From assembly GCF_030219325.1 (NCBI RefSeq), contig NZ_CP126625.1, positions 2,716,857 to 2,780,856 of the forward strand: a DNA stretch of 64,000 nucleotides, written 5' to 3'. The translations under genes and the position numbers were made by a program. The number at the start of each line of letters is the position of its first letter. Within the stretch, counting starts at the first letter, position 1. Source of the stretch: Geothrix sp. (GTDB lineage: Bacteria; Acidobacteriota; Holophagae; Holophagales; Holophagaceae). This document shows, piece by piece, positions 54,507 through 62,353 of the stretch. The notes beneath the pieces were generated by a model. It had not been told where the DNA came from. It saw nothing but the letters and a program-made list of their open reading frames with translations, and did no database searches.

Positions 54507-55306
54507 CCTTCCTGGTCCCTTCCTGCGAGCGGGTCACGAGCCTGCTCACCGCCTACGAGGAGGGCGCCCTGGGCCCCCTGGACTGGCTCGGGCTGAAGCT
54601 CCACCTGGCGCTCTGCCCGCCCTGCCAGACCTTCCTCGCATCCTTCGAGCGGACGCCGGCCCTGCTGCGACGGGCCTGGGGCGAGGACACCCACGCCCTG
54701 TGCGAGCGGGCCCTGGCCGGCGCCCTGGCAGCCCTGCGCGAGGGGCGCGTCCCCCGGGGACCCCAGCACCACCCCGAGCCTGAAGCCTGGTCCGCCCTGG
54801 AATCCGGCGGGGACCCCCTCCACACGCTGCTGCTGCGGGTCCACCTCGGTCACTGCGAACCCTGCCGCGAGACCCGGGGCGGGGACCTGGCCATCTCCCT
54901 GGCCGAGCGCCCCCTGGAGGCCCTCCGGCCCCACCTGCCCCCGGATACGCAGTGGCGCTGGATCCGCCACGGCCTGGGCGGAGCGAAGGTGGCCATCCTC
55001 CAGGAGGATTCCACCGGGGCCAGCCTCAGCCTGGCCTGCCTGCCGGGAGGCCGCACCACGCCCTTCCACAACCACCGGGGCGTCGAGCGGGCCCTGGTGC
55101 TGTGCGGCGCCATGCAGGATGGCCCGGCCCATCTGCGGGCGGGCGACTGGATCGAGCATCATCCCGGCCACCTCCACGGCCCCACGGCGGATCCCGGGGG
55201 GGAATGCTGGGCCCTCATCGCCCTCGAGCGCCCCGTCCAGTTCCTGGGCTGGCGGGCCGTCGTGGAGTGGTTCGCGAGCCGATCCCCGGGGCCGGCCCCC
55301 CGCTGA
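54503..55306 (+). CDS. ChrR-like zinc anti-sigma factor with cupin domain and duplicated HxxxCxxC
   Basis: 267 aa. The N-terminal ZAS zinc motif is LKLHLALCPPC (H34, C38, C41). A second HxxxCxxC appears at RVHLGHCEPC (H114, C118, C121), so the first 125 residues look like a duplicated anti-sigma domain. The C-terminal part (about 140-260) is a ChrR-type cupin with TTPFHNHRGVERALVLCG and HHPGHLHGPT as metal ligands. ChrR-type proteins bind and inhibit an ECF sigma and release it on singlet oxygen or peroxide. The 4-bp overlap with the sigma gene supports the pairing. Confidence 0.9.
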   Translation: MTFLVPSCERVTSLLTAYEEGALGPLDWLGLKLHLALCPPCQTFLASFERTPALLRRAWGEDTHALCERALAGALAALREGRVPRGPQHHPEPEAWSALESGGDPLHTLLLRVHLGHCEPCRETRGGDLAISLAERPLEALRPHLPPDTQWRWIRHGLGGAKVAILQEDSTGASLSLACLPGGRTTPFHNHRGVERALVLCGAMQDGPAHLRAGDWIEHHPGHLHGPTADPGGECWALIALERPVQFLGWRAVVEWFASRSPGPAPR

Positions 55307-55369
55307 GGCGGCCGGCGCCAGGACCATCGCGACGCGAGCCGCGTGATCGCTCCATGCTCCAATGGGACG

Positions 55370-56242
55370 ATGAACCGATCCGCCGAGACGACCCGAGGCG
55401 TGGCCCTGGTGGCCCTGGCCGCCCTGCTCTGGAGTTCCAGCGGCCTCTTCATCAAGGTGCTGCCCCTGGGCGCCCTGCAGATCGCCTTCGCCCGCAGCCT
55501 CGTGGCGGCCCTCACCATCGCCGCGGTGGTGCGCTTGAGGGGAGGCCACCCCTTCCCCAGGCCCGATGGGCTGGCCCTGGGCTGCGCCGTGGCCTACGCC
55601 GCCCTCCTGATCCTCTTCGTGGCCGCCACCAAGCTCACCACGGCGGCCAACGCGATCTTCCTGCAGTTCTCCGCGCCCATCTACCTGGTGTTCCTGGAGC
55701 CCTGGGTGACCCGCCGGCCCCTGCAGCGGCGGGATCTGGTGGCCGTGGTGGTCTGTTTCTCCGCCATGGGCCTGTTCTTCGTGGGGCGGCTCGGCGCGGG
55801 CACGCTGGCCGGCAACCTCCTCGGAGTCGCTTCCGGCGTCTGCCTGGCGCTCTTCTCCCTGACGCTGAAGCTGCAGAAGAGCGGTCATCCGAAGGCCGAC
55901 CCCGTGGCGGCCATCATCCTCGGCAACCTCCTGGTGGCCCTGGTCTGCGCCCCCCTGGCGCTCAGGGATTTCCATCCGTCGCTGCCGCAGCTGGGCATTC
56001 TGCTCTACCTGGGCGTCTTCCAGATCGGCATCGCCTACCTCTTCTTCAGTGCCGGCATGAAGCGCCTCTCGGCCACGGTGGCCGTGGTGACGGGCACGCT
56101 GGAGGCGGTGCTCAACCCGGTCTGGGTGTTCCTCGGCATCGGCGAACGGCCCTCTGCCTGGGCCCTGGTGGGCGGCCTGGTGATCCTCGGCACCATCGGG
56201 TGGTACACCCTGGGGCCGCGAAGGCGGTCCGTGGAGTTGTGA
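55370..56242 (+). CDS. EamA/DMT-family transporter
   Basis: 290 aa from the ATG at 55370 (a longer frame with an earlier ATG at 55343 exists). Ten hydrophobic segments arranged as two EamA repeats are visible, with the first beginning GVALVALAALLWSSSGLFIK and the second near LLGVASGVCLALFSLTLKL. It is an inner-membrane carrier of the drug/metabolite superfamily, usually exporting amino acids or other small metabolites. It lies between the sigma operon and the hydrogenase maturation genes, on the same strand, but 63 bp and 84 bp gaps leave its transcription unit open. Confidence 0.88.
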   Translation: MNRSAETTRGVALVALAALLWSSSGLFIKVLPLGALQIAFARSLVAALTIAAVVRLRGGHPFPRPDGLALGCAVAYAALLILFVAATKLTTAANAIFLQFSAPIYLVFLEPWVTRRPLQRRDLVAVVVCFSAMGLFFVGRLGAGTLAGNLLGVASGVCLALFSLTLKLQKSGHPKADPVAAIILGNLLVALVCAPLALRDFHPSLPQLGILLYLGVFQIGIAYLFFSAGMKRLSATVAVVTGTLEAVLNPVWVFLGIGERPSAWALVGGLVILGTIGWYTLGPRRRSVEL

Positions 56243-56326
56243 CCAAGGCCCGGAGGATGGGGGTGGTCCTTAGATTACCCATGGGTTATTTTTTATGCGC
56301 ACCACTCCCCCGTGGAGGTTCTTTCG

Positions 56327-57724
56327 ATGCGCGGGCCCTCAGAATCCTTCCCCCTGGCTGAAGCGTCCATCCAATCGGCGCTGGACTCGGCGCCGGCCGA
56401 GGACCCCGTCCGCATCCGTGAGCTGCTGGCCAAGGCCCGCGAGATGAAGGGGCTGGCGGACGGGGACCTCCCGCCCCTCATGGCGCTCCGGGATCCCAGG
56501 CTGCTGCTGGAGCTCTTCGATGCGGCCAAATGGGTGAAGGATCAGATCTACGGCAACCGCATCGTGATGTTCGCGCCGCTCTACGTGTCGAACCTCTGCG
56601 GAAACGAATGCCTCTACTGCGCATTCCGCGCCTCGAACCGGGAGCTCCCGAGGCGGGCCCTGCAGCAGGAGGAGATCGCCGCGGAGGTGGGCCATCTGCT
56701 CGCCCAGGGGCACAAGCGCCTGGTGCTGGTGGCCGGGGAGGCCTACCCCAAGGAGGGTCTCGACTACATCCTGTCGGCCATCCGGACGGTGTACGCCGTG
56801 CGCCACGGCGACGAGAACATCCGCCGCGTGAACGTGAACATCGCCCCCCTGGAGGTCGCGGATTTCCGCCGCCTGAAGGAGACGGAAATCGGCACCTACC
56901 AGCTCTTCCAGGAGACCTACCACCGGGAGACCTACGCGCGGATGCACCCCAGGGGCCTCAAGGCGGACTTCGACTGGCGCCTGGGCTGCATGGACCGGGC
57001 CATGCAGGCGGGCATCGACGACGTGGGCATCGGCGCCCTCTTCGGCCTCCACGACTGGCGCTTCGAGCTGCTGGCCATCATGCACCACGCCCGCCACCTC
57101 GAGGAGCGCTTCGGCTGCGGGCCCCACACCATCAGCGTGCCCCGCATCGAGCCCGCCGAGGGCTCCAGCACCAGCGAGGCGCCGCCCTTCGCGGTCAGCG
57201 ACGCCGACTTCCGCAAGCTCATCGCCATCCTGCGCCTGGCCGTGCCCTACACGGGTCTGATCCTCAGCACCCGGGAGCGGCCCGAGGCGCGCCGGGAAGC
57301 CCTGCAGCTGGGCATCAGCCAGATCAGCGCCGGCAGCCGGACCAACCCCGGCGGCTACGAGGAGGACGCCCTCGAGGGCGGCGCCCAGTTCTCCCTGGGG
57401 GACCACCGGGACCTCGACGAGGTTGTGCGCGACCTGGCGCAGATGGGCTTCATCCCCAGTTTCTGCACCAGCTGCTACCGCATGGGCCGCACCGGGTCCG
57501 ATTTCATGGATCTGGCCAAGCCCGGCGAGATCAAGGCCCACTGCCACCCCAATGCCCTCGCCACCCTCCAGGAGTACATGGAGGACCATGCCAGCCCCGC
57601 CACCCGGCTCGTGGCGGCACGGCTGCTGGCGGACAGCCTGGACGACCTGGATGGCCAGGCCCGCGCCCAGGCCGAGGGCATGGTGGCCCGCGTGAAGGAA
57701 GGAGAACGCGATGTGTTCTGCTGA
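56327..57724 (+). CDS. hydG: [FeFe] hydrogenase maturation radical SAM protein HydG
   Basis: 465 aa from the ATG at 56327 with GGAGG 8 nt upstream; a GTG at 56312 is less likely. HydG splits tyrosine to make the CO and CN ligands of the H-cluster. The radical-SAM motif CxxxCxxC is SNLCGNECLYCAFRA (near residue 90), and the second cluster site is FCTSCYRMGRTG (near 380). Other conserved blocks are LVLVAGEAYPKEG and LGCMDRAMQAGIDDVGIGAL. It heads a hydG-hydF-hydE run, overlapping hydF by 14 bp. Confidence 0.96.
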   Translation: MRGPSESFPLAEASIQSALDSAPAEDPVRIRELLAKAREMKGLADGDLPPLMALRDPRLLLELFDAAKWVKDQIYGNRIVMFAPLYVSNLCGNECLYCAFRASNRELPRRALQQEEIAAEVGHLLAQGHKRLVLVAGEAYPKEGLDYILSAIRTVYAVRHGDENIRRVNVNIAPLEVADFRRLKETEIGTYQLFQETYHRETYARMHPRGLKADFDWRLGCMDRAMQAGIDDVGIGALFGLHDWRFELLAIMHHARHLEERFGCGPHTISVPRIEPAEGSSTSEAPPFAVSDADFRKLIAILRLAVPYTGLILSTRERPEARREALQLGISQISAGSRTNPGGYEEDALEGGAQFSLGDHRDLDEVVRDLAQMGFIPSFCTSCYRMGRTGSDFMDLAKPGEIKAHCHPNALATLQEYMEDHASPATRLVAARLLADSLDDLDGQARAQAEGMVARVKEGERDVFC

Positions 57725-58943
57725 GATGAGACCCGCCCCGCGGAACCTCCGCCTCCACATCGGCCTCTTCGGCCGCCGCAACGCGGGGAAGTCCTCCCTG
57801 CTGAACGCCCTGACCCGCCAGCAGGTGTCCATCGTCTCGCCCCAGCCGGGCACCACCACGGATCCCGTGGAGAAGCCCATGGAGCTGCTGCCCCTGGGCC
57901 CCGTGCTCTTCGTGGACACCGCCGGGCTCGATGATGAAGGCACCCTGGGCGAGGCGCGCAGCGGCCGCTCCCGGGCCGCCCTGGACCGCGTGGACCTCGC
58001 CATCCTCGTGGCCGAGCGCGGCCAGTGGGGCGCCTTCGAGGCGGAGCTCCTGGCGGACCTGAAGGCCCGGAGCACCCCCACGGTGGTGGCCCTCAACAAG
58101 TCCGACCTGCGCTTCTCGAAGACCCTGCCCGACCTCGGGGACACCCCCGTGGTGCCCGTCTCCGCCCTCCGCGGGCAGGGCCTCGACAGCCTGCGCGAGG
58201 CCCTCCTGCGCGCCGCCCCCGAGGGCCATTTCGACTCCCGCCACCTGCTGGCGGACCTGGTGCCGCCAGGCGAGGTCGCCGTGCTGGTCATGCCCATCGA
58301 CAGCTCCGCCCCGAAGGGCCGCCTGATCCTGCCCCAGGTGATGGCCGTGCGCGACGTGCTGGATGGCGCGGGCCTCGCCCTGGTCGTGCAGGCCCGGGAG
58401 CTGTCCCGCGCCCTGTTCGCCCTGAAGCGCCTGCCGGCCCTGGTGGTCACGGACTCCCAGGCCTTCCAGTCCGTGGCCATGGATGTCCCCGACTCGGTGC
58501 CCATGACCTCCTTCAGCATCCTCATGAGCCGGTTCCAGGGCGACCTGGCGGCCCAGGTGCGCGGCACCCTGGCCATCGAAGACCTGCGGGAAGGCGACAG
58601 GGTGCTCGTGGCCGAGGGCTGCACCCACCATCCCACCGAGGAGGACATCGGCCGCGTGAAGCTGCCCCGCTGGCTGAACCAGAAGGTGGGCGGCCCGCTG
58701 CAGTTCGACACCGTCCAGGGCCGGGAGTTCCCCACGGATCTGTCGCCCTACAAGCTGGTGGTGCACTGCGGCAACTGCATGGGCAACCGCCGCGAGATGC
58801 TGTCCCGCACACACCGCTGCGAATCCGCCGGCGTGCCCATCACCAACTACGGGCTCGCCATCGCCCATTCCCTGGGCATCCTCCACCGGGCCCTCCGCCC
58901 CTTCCCCGAAGTCCAGGACGCGCTGCATGCCCTCCAGCCCTGA
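57711..58943 (+). CDS. hydF: [FeFe] hydrogenase maturation GTPase HydF
   Basis: 410 aa. HydF is the scaffold on which the di-iron subcluster is built and from which it is delivered to HydA. The GTPase domain has GRRNAGKSSLLNAL (G1), PGTTTDPVEK (G2), DTAGLDDEG (G3) and NKSD (G4). The C-terminal domain carries EGCTHHPTEEDIGRVKLPRW and the cluster-binding VVHCGNCMGNRREM, the HxxxxxC...CxxC of HydF. It overlaps hydG by 14 bp and hydE by 17 bp. Confidence 0.96.
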   Translation: MCSAEMRPAPRNLRLHIGLFGRRNAGKSSLLNALTRQQVSIVSPQPGTTTDPVEKPMELLPLGPVLFVDTAGLDDEGTLGEARSGRSRAALDRVDLAILVAERGQWGAFEAELLADLKARSTPTVVALNKSDLRFSKTLPDLGDTPVVPVSALRGQGLDSLREALLRAAPEGHFDSRHLLADLVPPGEVAVLVMPIDSSAPKGRLILPQVMAVRDVLDGAGLALVVQARELSRALFALKRLPALVVTDSQAFQSVAMDVPDSVPMTSFSILMSRFQGDLAAQVRGTLAIEDLREGDRVLVAEGCTHHPTEEDIGRVKLPRWLNQKVGGPLQFDTVQGREFPTDLSPYKLVVHCGNCMGNRREMLSRTHRCESAGVPITNYGLAIAHSLGILHRALRPFPEVQDALHALQP

Positions 58944-60036
58944 ACCCGGACGCTTCCGCCTGGACCACGCCGGCCTCAGGGACTGGCTGCTGGAACTGGA
59001 TCCGGAGCGTCTCCAGGCCCTCTGGTCGGAGGCGGATCGCGTCCGCCGCGCCCACGTGGGGGACGCGGTCCACCTCCGGGGCCTCGTCGAAGTCTCAAGC
59101 CACTGCGTCCGTCACTGCCTCTACTGCGGGCTGCGGGCCCCCTCCACCGGGCTGGACCGGTACCGCATGGAGGCCGGCGAGATCCTCGCCTGCGCCCACG
59201 AGGCCGTGCGGCTCGGCTACGGCAGCGTGGTGCTCCAGGGCGGCGAGGATCCCGGCCTGGGCCAGGCCTTCATCGCCGGCGTGGTCCGCGTCATCAAGCA
59301 GGAGACGCCCCTGGCCGTCACCCTCTCCCTGGGCGAGCGCAGCGACGAGGACCTGCGGGCCTGGAAGTCCGCCGGCGCAGACCGCTACCTGCTGCGCTTC
59401 GAGACCAGCGACCCCGCCCTCTACCGGCGCATCCATCCCGACCTGCCCGGCATCCCCAGCGACCGCTTCGCGCAGCTGGAGCGCATGCGCGACATGGGCT
59501 ACGAGATCGGCACCGGCGTCATGGTGGGCATCCCCGGCCAGACCTGGGACACGCTGGCGGCGGACATCCTCCGCTTCCGCGAGTACGACATGGACATGAT
59601 CGGCGTGGGCCCCTTCCTCCCCAGCCCGCGCACGCCCCTGGGCGGGCCTGCGGCCGAGACCTTCCTCGCCGCGCCGGAAGACCAGGTGCCCAACGACGAG
59701 CTGACCACCCTCAAGGCCGTGGCCCTGACGCGCCTCGTGTGCCCCGATGCGAACATTCCGAGCACCACGGCCCTGGCCACCCTGGATCGCGCCCAGGGCC
59801 GCGAGCTCGGTCTCATGCGCGGCGCGAACGTGGTGATGCCCAACGTCACGCCGCTGCCCTTCCGGGCCCTGTACGAAATCTATCCCGGGAAGGCCTGCCT
59901 CGGCGAAACGCCCGCGACCTGCCAGGGCTGTCTGGAAGGACGTCTCCACGCCCTCGGCCGCACGATTGCCAAAGGACCTGGAGGGCGAATTAGGACACTG
60001 TGTAAAGATTCTGTTCCATGTGATTTCCATCACTGA
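58927..60036 (+). CDS. hydE: [FeFe] hydrogenase maturation radical SAM protein HydE
   Basis: 369 aa. HydE supplies a precursor step of the azadithiolate-bridged di-iron cluster. The radical-SAM motif is VSSHCVRHCLYCGLRAP (near residue 60), followed by VLQGGEDPGLG, LRFETSDPALYRRIHPDLPG and GVMVGIPGQTWDTLAADI. The last residues (CKDSVPCDFHH) lie over a CRP/FNR-like site and a palindrome (60019-60047) that probably control the structural genes downstream. The end of the gene is therefore also regulatory sequence. Confidence 0.95.
   Translation: MPSSPEPGRFRLDHAGLRDWLLELDPERLQALWSEADRVRRAHVGDAVHLRGLVEVSSHCVRHCLYCGLRAPSTGLDRYRMEAGEILACAHEAVRLGYGSVVLQGGEDPGLGQAFIAGVVRVIKQETPLAVTLSLGERSDEDLRAWKSAGADRYLLRFETSDPALYRRIHPDLPGIPSDRFAQLERMRDMGYEIGTGVMVGIPGQTWDTLAADILRFREYDMDMIGVGPFLPSPRTPLGGPAAETFLAAPEDQVPNDELTTLKAVALTRLVCPDANIPSTTALATLDRAQGRELGLMRGANVVMPNVTPLPFRALYEIYPGKACLGETPATCQGCLEGRLHALGRTIAKGPGGRIRTLCKDSVPCDFHH
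60019..60034. promoter_or_regulatory. CRP/FNR-family-like site before the hydrogenase structural genes
   Basis: TGTGA-TTTCCA-TCACT matches the CRP-type palindrome TGTGA-N6-TCACA in 9 of 10 core positions. It lies at the very end of hydE, 130 bp before the hydB start. A redox or cAMP-type regulator of this superfamily would make sense for a hydrogenase. Confidence 0.45.
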
Positions 60037-60047
60037 CCGATCGGTCA
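60034..60047. promoter_or_regulatory. Perfect 14-bp palindrome at the hydE stop codon
   Basis: TGACCGATCGGTCA, a perfect palindrome including the hydE TGA. The form resembles operators of TetR-like repressors. It abuts the CRP-like site and precedes the hydB gene by 116 bp, so it may be a second control point for the structural genes. Confidence 0.5.
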
Positions 60048-60163
60048 TCAATGGACAGAATTCTCGTGCAGCTGGTGCCCCGGCGCGCGGCGAATCCTCC
60101 CCCTGAGCCGCCTCCGGGATGCCCTTGAATCCATCCGGGTGATGCCGGGTGGCAGGAGATTCC

Positions 60164-62344
60164 ATGTCTCTTCCCGTGCGCGATTTCTACCGGTCCATGG
60201 CGGACCGCGTCGGCCAGACCCTGGCTGAGCGGGACCTCGGGAACAAGATCCTGATCCAGGTGGGCTCGGCCACCTGCGAACACGCCGCCGGATCGCAGGC
60301 CGTGGCCGAGGAGTTCCTGCGGCACATCCGGGCGTCGGGCCGCAAGGACGTCGTCATCCACCGCACGGGCTGCACGGGCCGCTGCTCGCGGGAGCCCATC
60401 GTCGGCATCCAGGTGCCCGGCCAGATCCCCGTGAAGTACGAACGCGTGAACCGGGACCTCGTGCACCGCATCTTCACCGAGCACGTGCAGGGCGGGGTGG
60501 CCGTGATGAAGCACGTCCTCGACCACAGCACCGAGGTGCTGCCCGAGCGGGAGTTCCTCTTCTGCGAAGGCTCCCGCTGCCAGGGGCCGGGGCCGGGCCT
60601 GCGGGACCGCTTCATGGCCATGCTGGAGGCCCGGGGCATCGAGCCCCACCGCGTCCACGTGGCGGCGGCCAGCTGCTTCGGCGGCTGCAGCCTGTCCGGC
60701 GGCTCCCCTGCCACCTACGTCCTGGCACGGCCCGAGAAGGTGCTCTACCGCGTCGCCAGCGAGGAGGATCTGACGGCCCTCCTGGACCTCCACGTGCTGG
60801 AAGGCCGGGTGGTGGAACGGCTGCGGGTGCAGGAGGAGCCCATCGCCCTCGAGTTCCTGGAGCGCTACGGCGACGTGGCCTTCTTCAACCGCCAGAGCCG
60901 CATCGCCCTGCGGAACGCGGGCGTGGTGGATCCCGACAGCCTCGATGAGTACATCGGCTTCGACGGGTTCAAGGCCCTCAGCGAGGTGCTGGCCCGGCGC
61001 GACCCCGACTGGGTGATCTCCGAGCTGACCAAGGCGCGGCTGCGGGGTCGCGGCGGCGGCGGCTTCCTCACGGGCACCAAGTGGACCCTGGCCCGCAAGC
61101 AGGCGGACACCACGCGCTTCATCATCTGCAACGGCGACGAGGGCGATCCCGGCGCCTTCATGGACCGCTCCATGCTCGAGAGCGATCCCTTCAACATCGT
61201 CGAGGGCATGATCATCGGCGGCTACGCCATCGGCGCGCAGAAGGGCTTCTTCTACATCCGGGCCGAGTACCCGCTGGCCATCAAGCGCATCCAGCATGCC
61301 ATCGACACCTGCCGGGCGAACGGCCTGCTGGGCCAGGACATCATGGGCTCGGGCTTCGGCTTCGACCTGGAGATCCGCCTGGGCGCCGGCGCCTTCGTCT
61401 GCGGCGAGGAGACGGCCCTCATCCGCTCCATCGAGGGCGAGCGGGGCCAGCCCAAGGTGCGCCCGCCCTACCCCACGGACCGCGGTCTCTGGGGCCACCC
61501 CACCTGCATCAACAACGTGGAGACCTTCGCCAACGTCTCCGCCATCCTGCGCTACAGCGGCGACTGGTACGCCCGCATCGGCACCGAGAAGAGCGGCGGC
61601 ACCAAGGTCTTCGCCCTGGCCGGCAAGGTGAAGCACACGGGCCTGGTGGAGGTGCCGCTGGGCACCACCCTCTCCCGCGTGGTGAACGACATCGGCGGCG
61701 GGGTATCGGGCGGCAAGCAGCTCAAGGCCATCCAGACCGGCGGTCCCGCGGGCGGCTTCATCCCGGCCTCCATGCAGGACATGGAAGTGGACTTCGAGCC
61801 CCTGCAGAAGGCGGGCTCCATCATGGGCTCGGGCGGCATGATCGTCCTCAGCGAGGACGACTGCATGGTCGACATCGCCAAGTTCTACATGGCCTTCAGC
61901 CAGGAGGAGAGCTGCGGCAAGTGCACGCCCTGCCGCGAGGGCACCACCCGCATCCTGGAGATCCTCGAACGCATCACCCAGGGCAAGGGCGTCGTGGAGG
62001 ACCTGGACAAGCTGCACCGCCTGTCGCGGCTCTGCCAGCGCACCAGCCTCTGCGGCCTGGGCCGCGCCGCACCGAATCCGGTGCTCTCCAGCCTCAAGCA
62101 CTTCCGCGAGGAGTTCCTGGCCCACATCGTGGACAAGCACTGCCCGGCGAAGAAGTGCGTGGCCCTGATCCGCTACGAGATCAATGCGGAGAAGTGCATC
62201 GGCTGCACCATCTGCGACCGCAACTGCCCGGTGGAATGCATCACCGGCAACCGCAAGGAGGCCCACGTCATCGACCAGGCCGCCTGCATCAAGTGCGGGA
62301 ACTGCTTCGACGTCTGCAAGTTCGCCGCCATCGACCGGGTGTAG
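60164..62344 (+). CDS. hydB: NuoF-like NAD(P)H-binding subunit of [FeFe] hydrogenase (HydB/HndC type)
   Basis: 726 aa from the ATG at 60164 with AGGAG 5 nt upstream. Domains in order: thioredoxin-like segment with C38, C70, C74 (about 28-110); an extra thioredoxin-like [2Fe-2S] domain with C134, C139, C171, C175 (about 128-205); the NuoF core with FMN/NADH loop GRGGGGFLTGTKW (295-307) and NGDEGDPGAFMDRSMLESDP; the cluster motif ESCGKCTPCREGTTR; and two C-terminal [4Fe-4S] sites (CIGCTICDRNCP, CIKCGNCFDVC). It links NAD(P)H and ferredoxin to HydA. Homologs are usually about 600 aa; the extra domain may replace a separate HydC-type subunit. hydA follows after 9 bp. Confidence 0.94.
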   Translation: MSLPVRDFYRSMADRVGQTLAERDLGNKILIQVGSATCEHAAGSQAVAEEFLRHIRASGRKDVVIHRTGCTGRCSREPIVGIQVPGQIPVKYERVNRDLVHRIFTEHVQGGVAVMKHVLDHSTEVLPEREFLFCEGSRCQGPGPGLRDRFMAMLEARGIEPHRVHVAAASCFGGCSLSGGSPATYVLARPEKVLYRVASEEDLTALLDLHVLEGRVVERLRVQEEPIALEFLERYGDVAFFNRQSRIALRNAGVVDPDSLDEYIGFDGFKALSEVLARRDPDWVISELTKARLRGRGGGGFLTGTKWTLARKQADTTRFIICNGDEGDPGAFMDRSMLESDPFNIVEGMIIGGYAIGAQKGFFYIRAEYPLAIKRIQHAIDTCRANGLLGQDIMGSGFGFDLEIRLGAGAFVCGEETALIRSIEGERGQPKVRPPYPTDRGLWGHPTCINNVETFANVSAILRYSGDWYARIGTEKSGGTKVFALAGKVKHTGLVEVPLGTTLSRVVNDIGGGVSGGKQLKAIQTGGPAGGFIPASMQDMEVDFEPLQKAGSIMGSGGMIVLSEDDCMVDIAKFYMAFSQEESCGKCTPCREGTTRILEILERITQGKGVVEDLDKLHRLSRLCQRTSLCGLGRAAPNPVLSSLKHFREEFLAHIVDKHCPAKKCVALIRYEINAEKCIGCTICDRNCPVECITGNRKEAHVIDQAACIKCGNCFDVCKFAAIDRV

Positions 62345-62353
62345 GAGTTCGCC

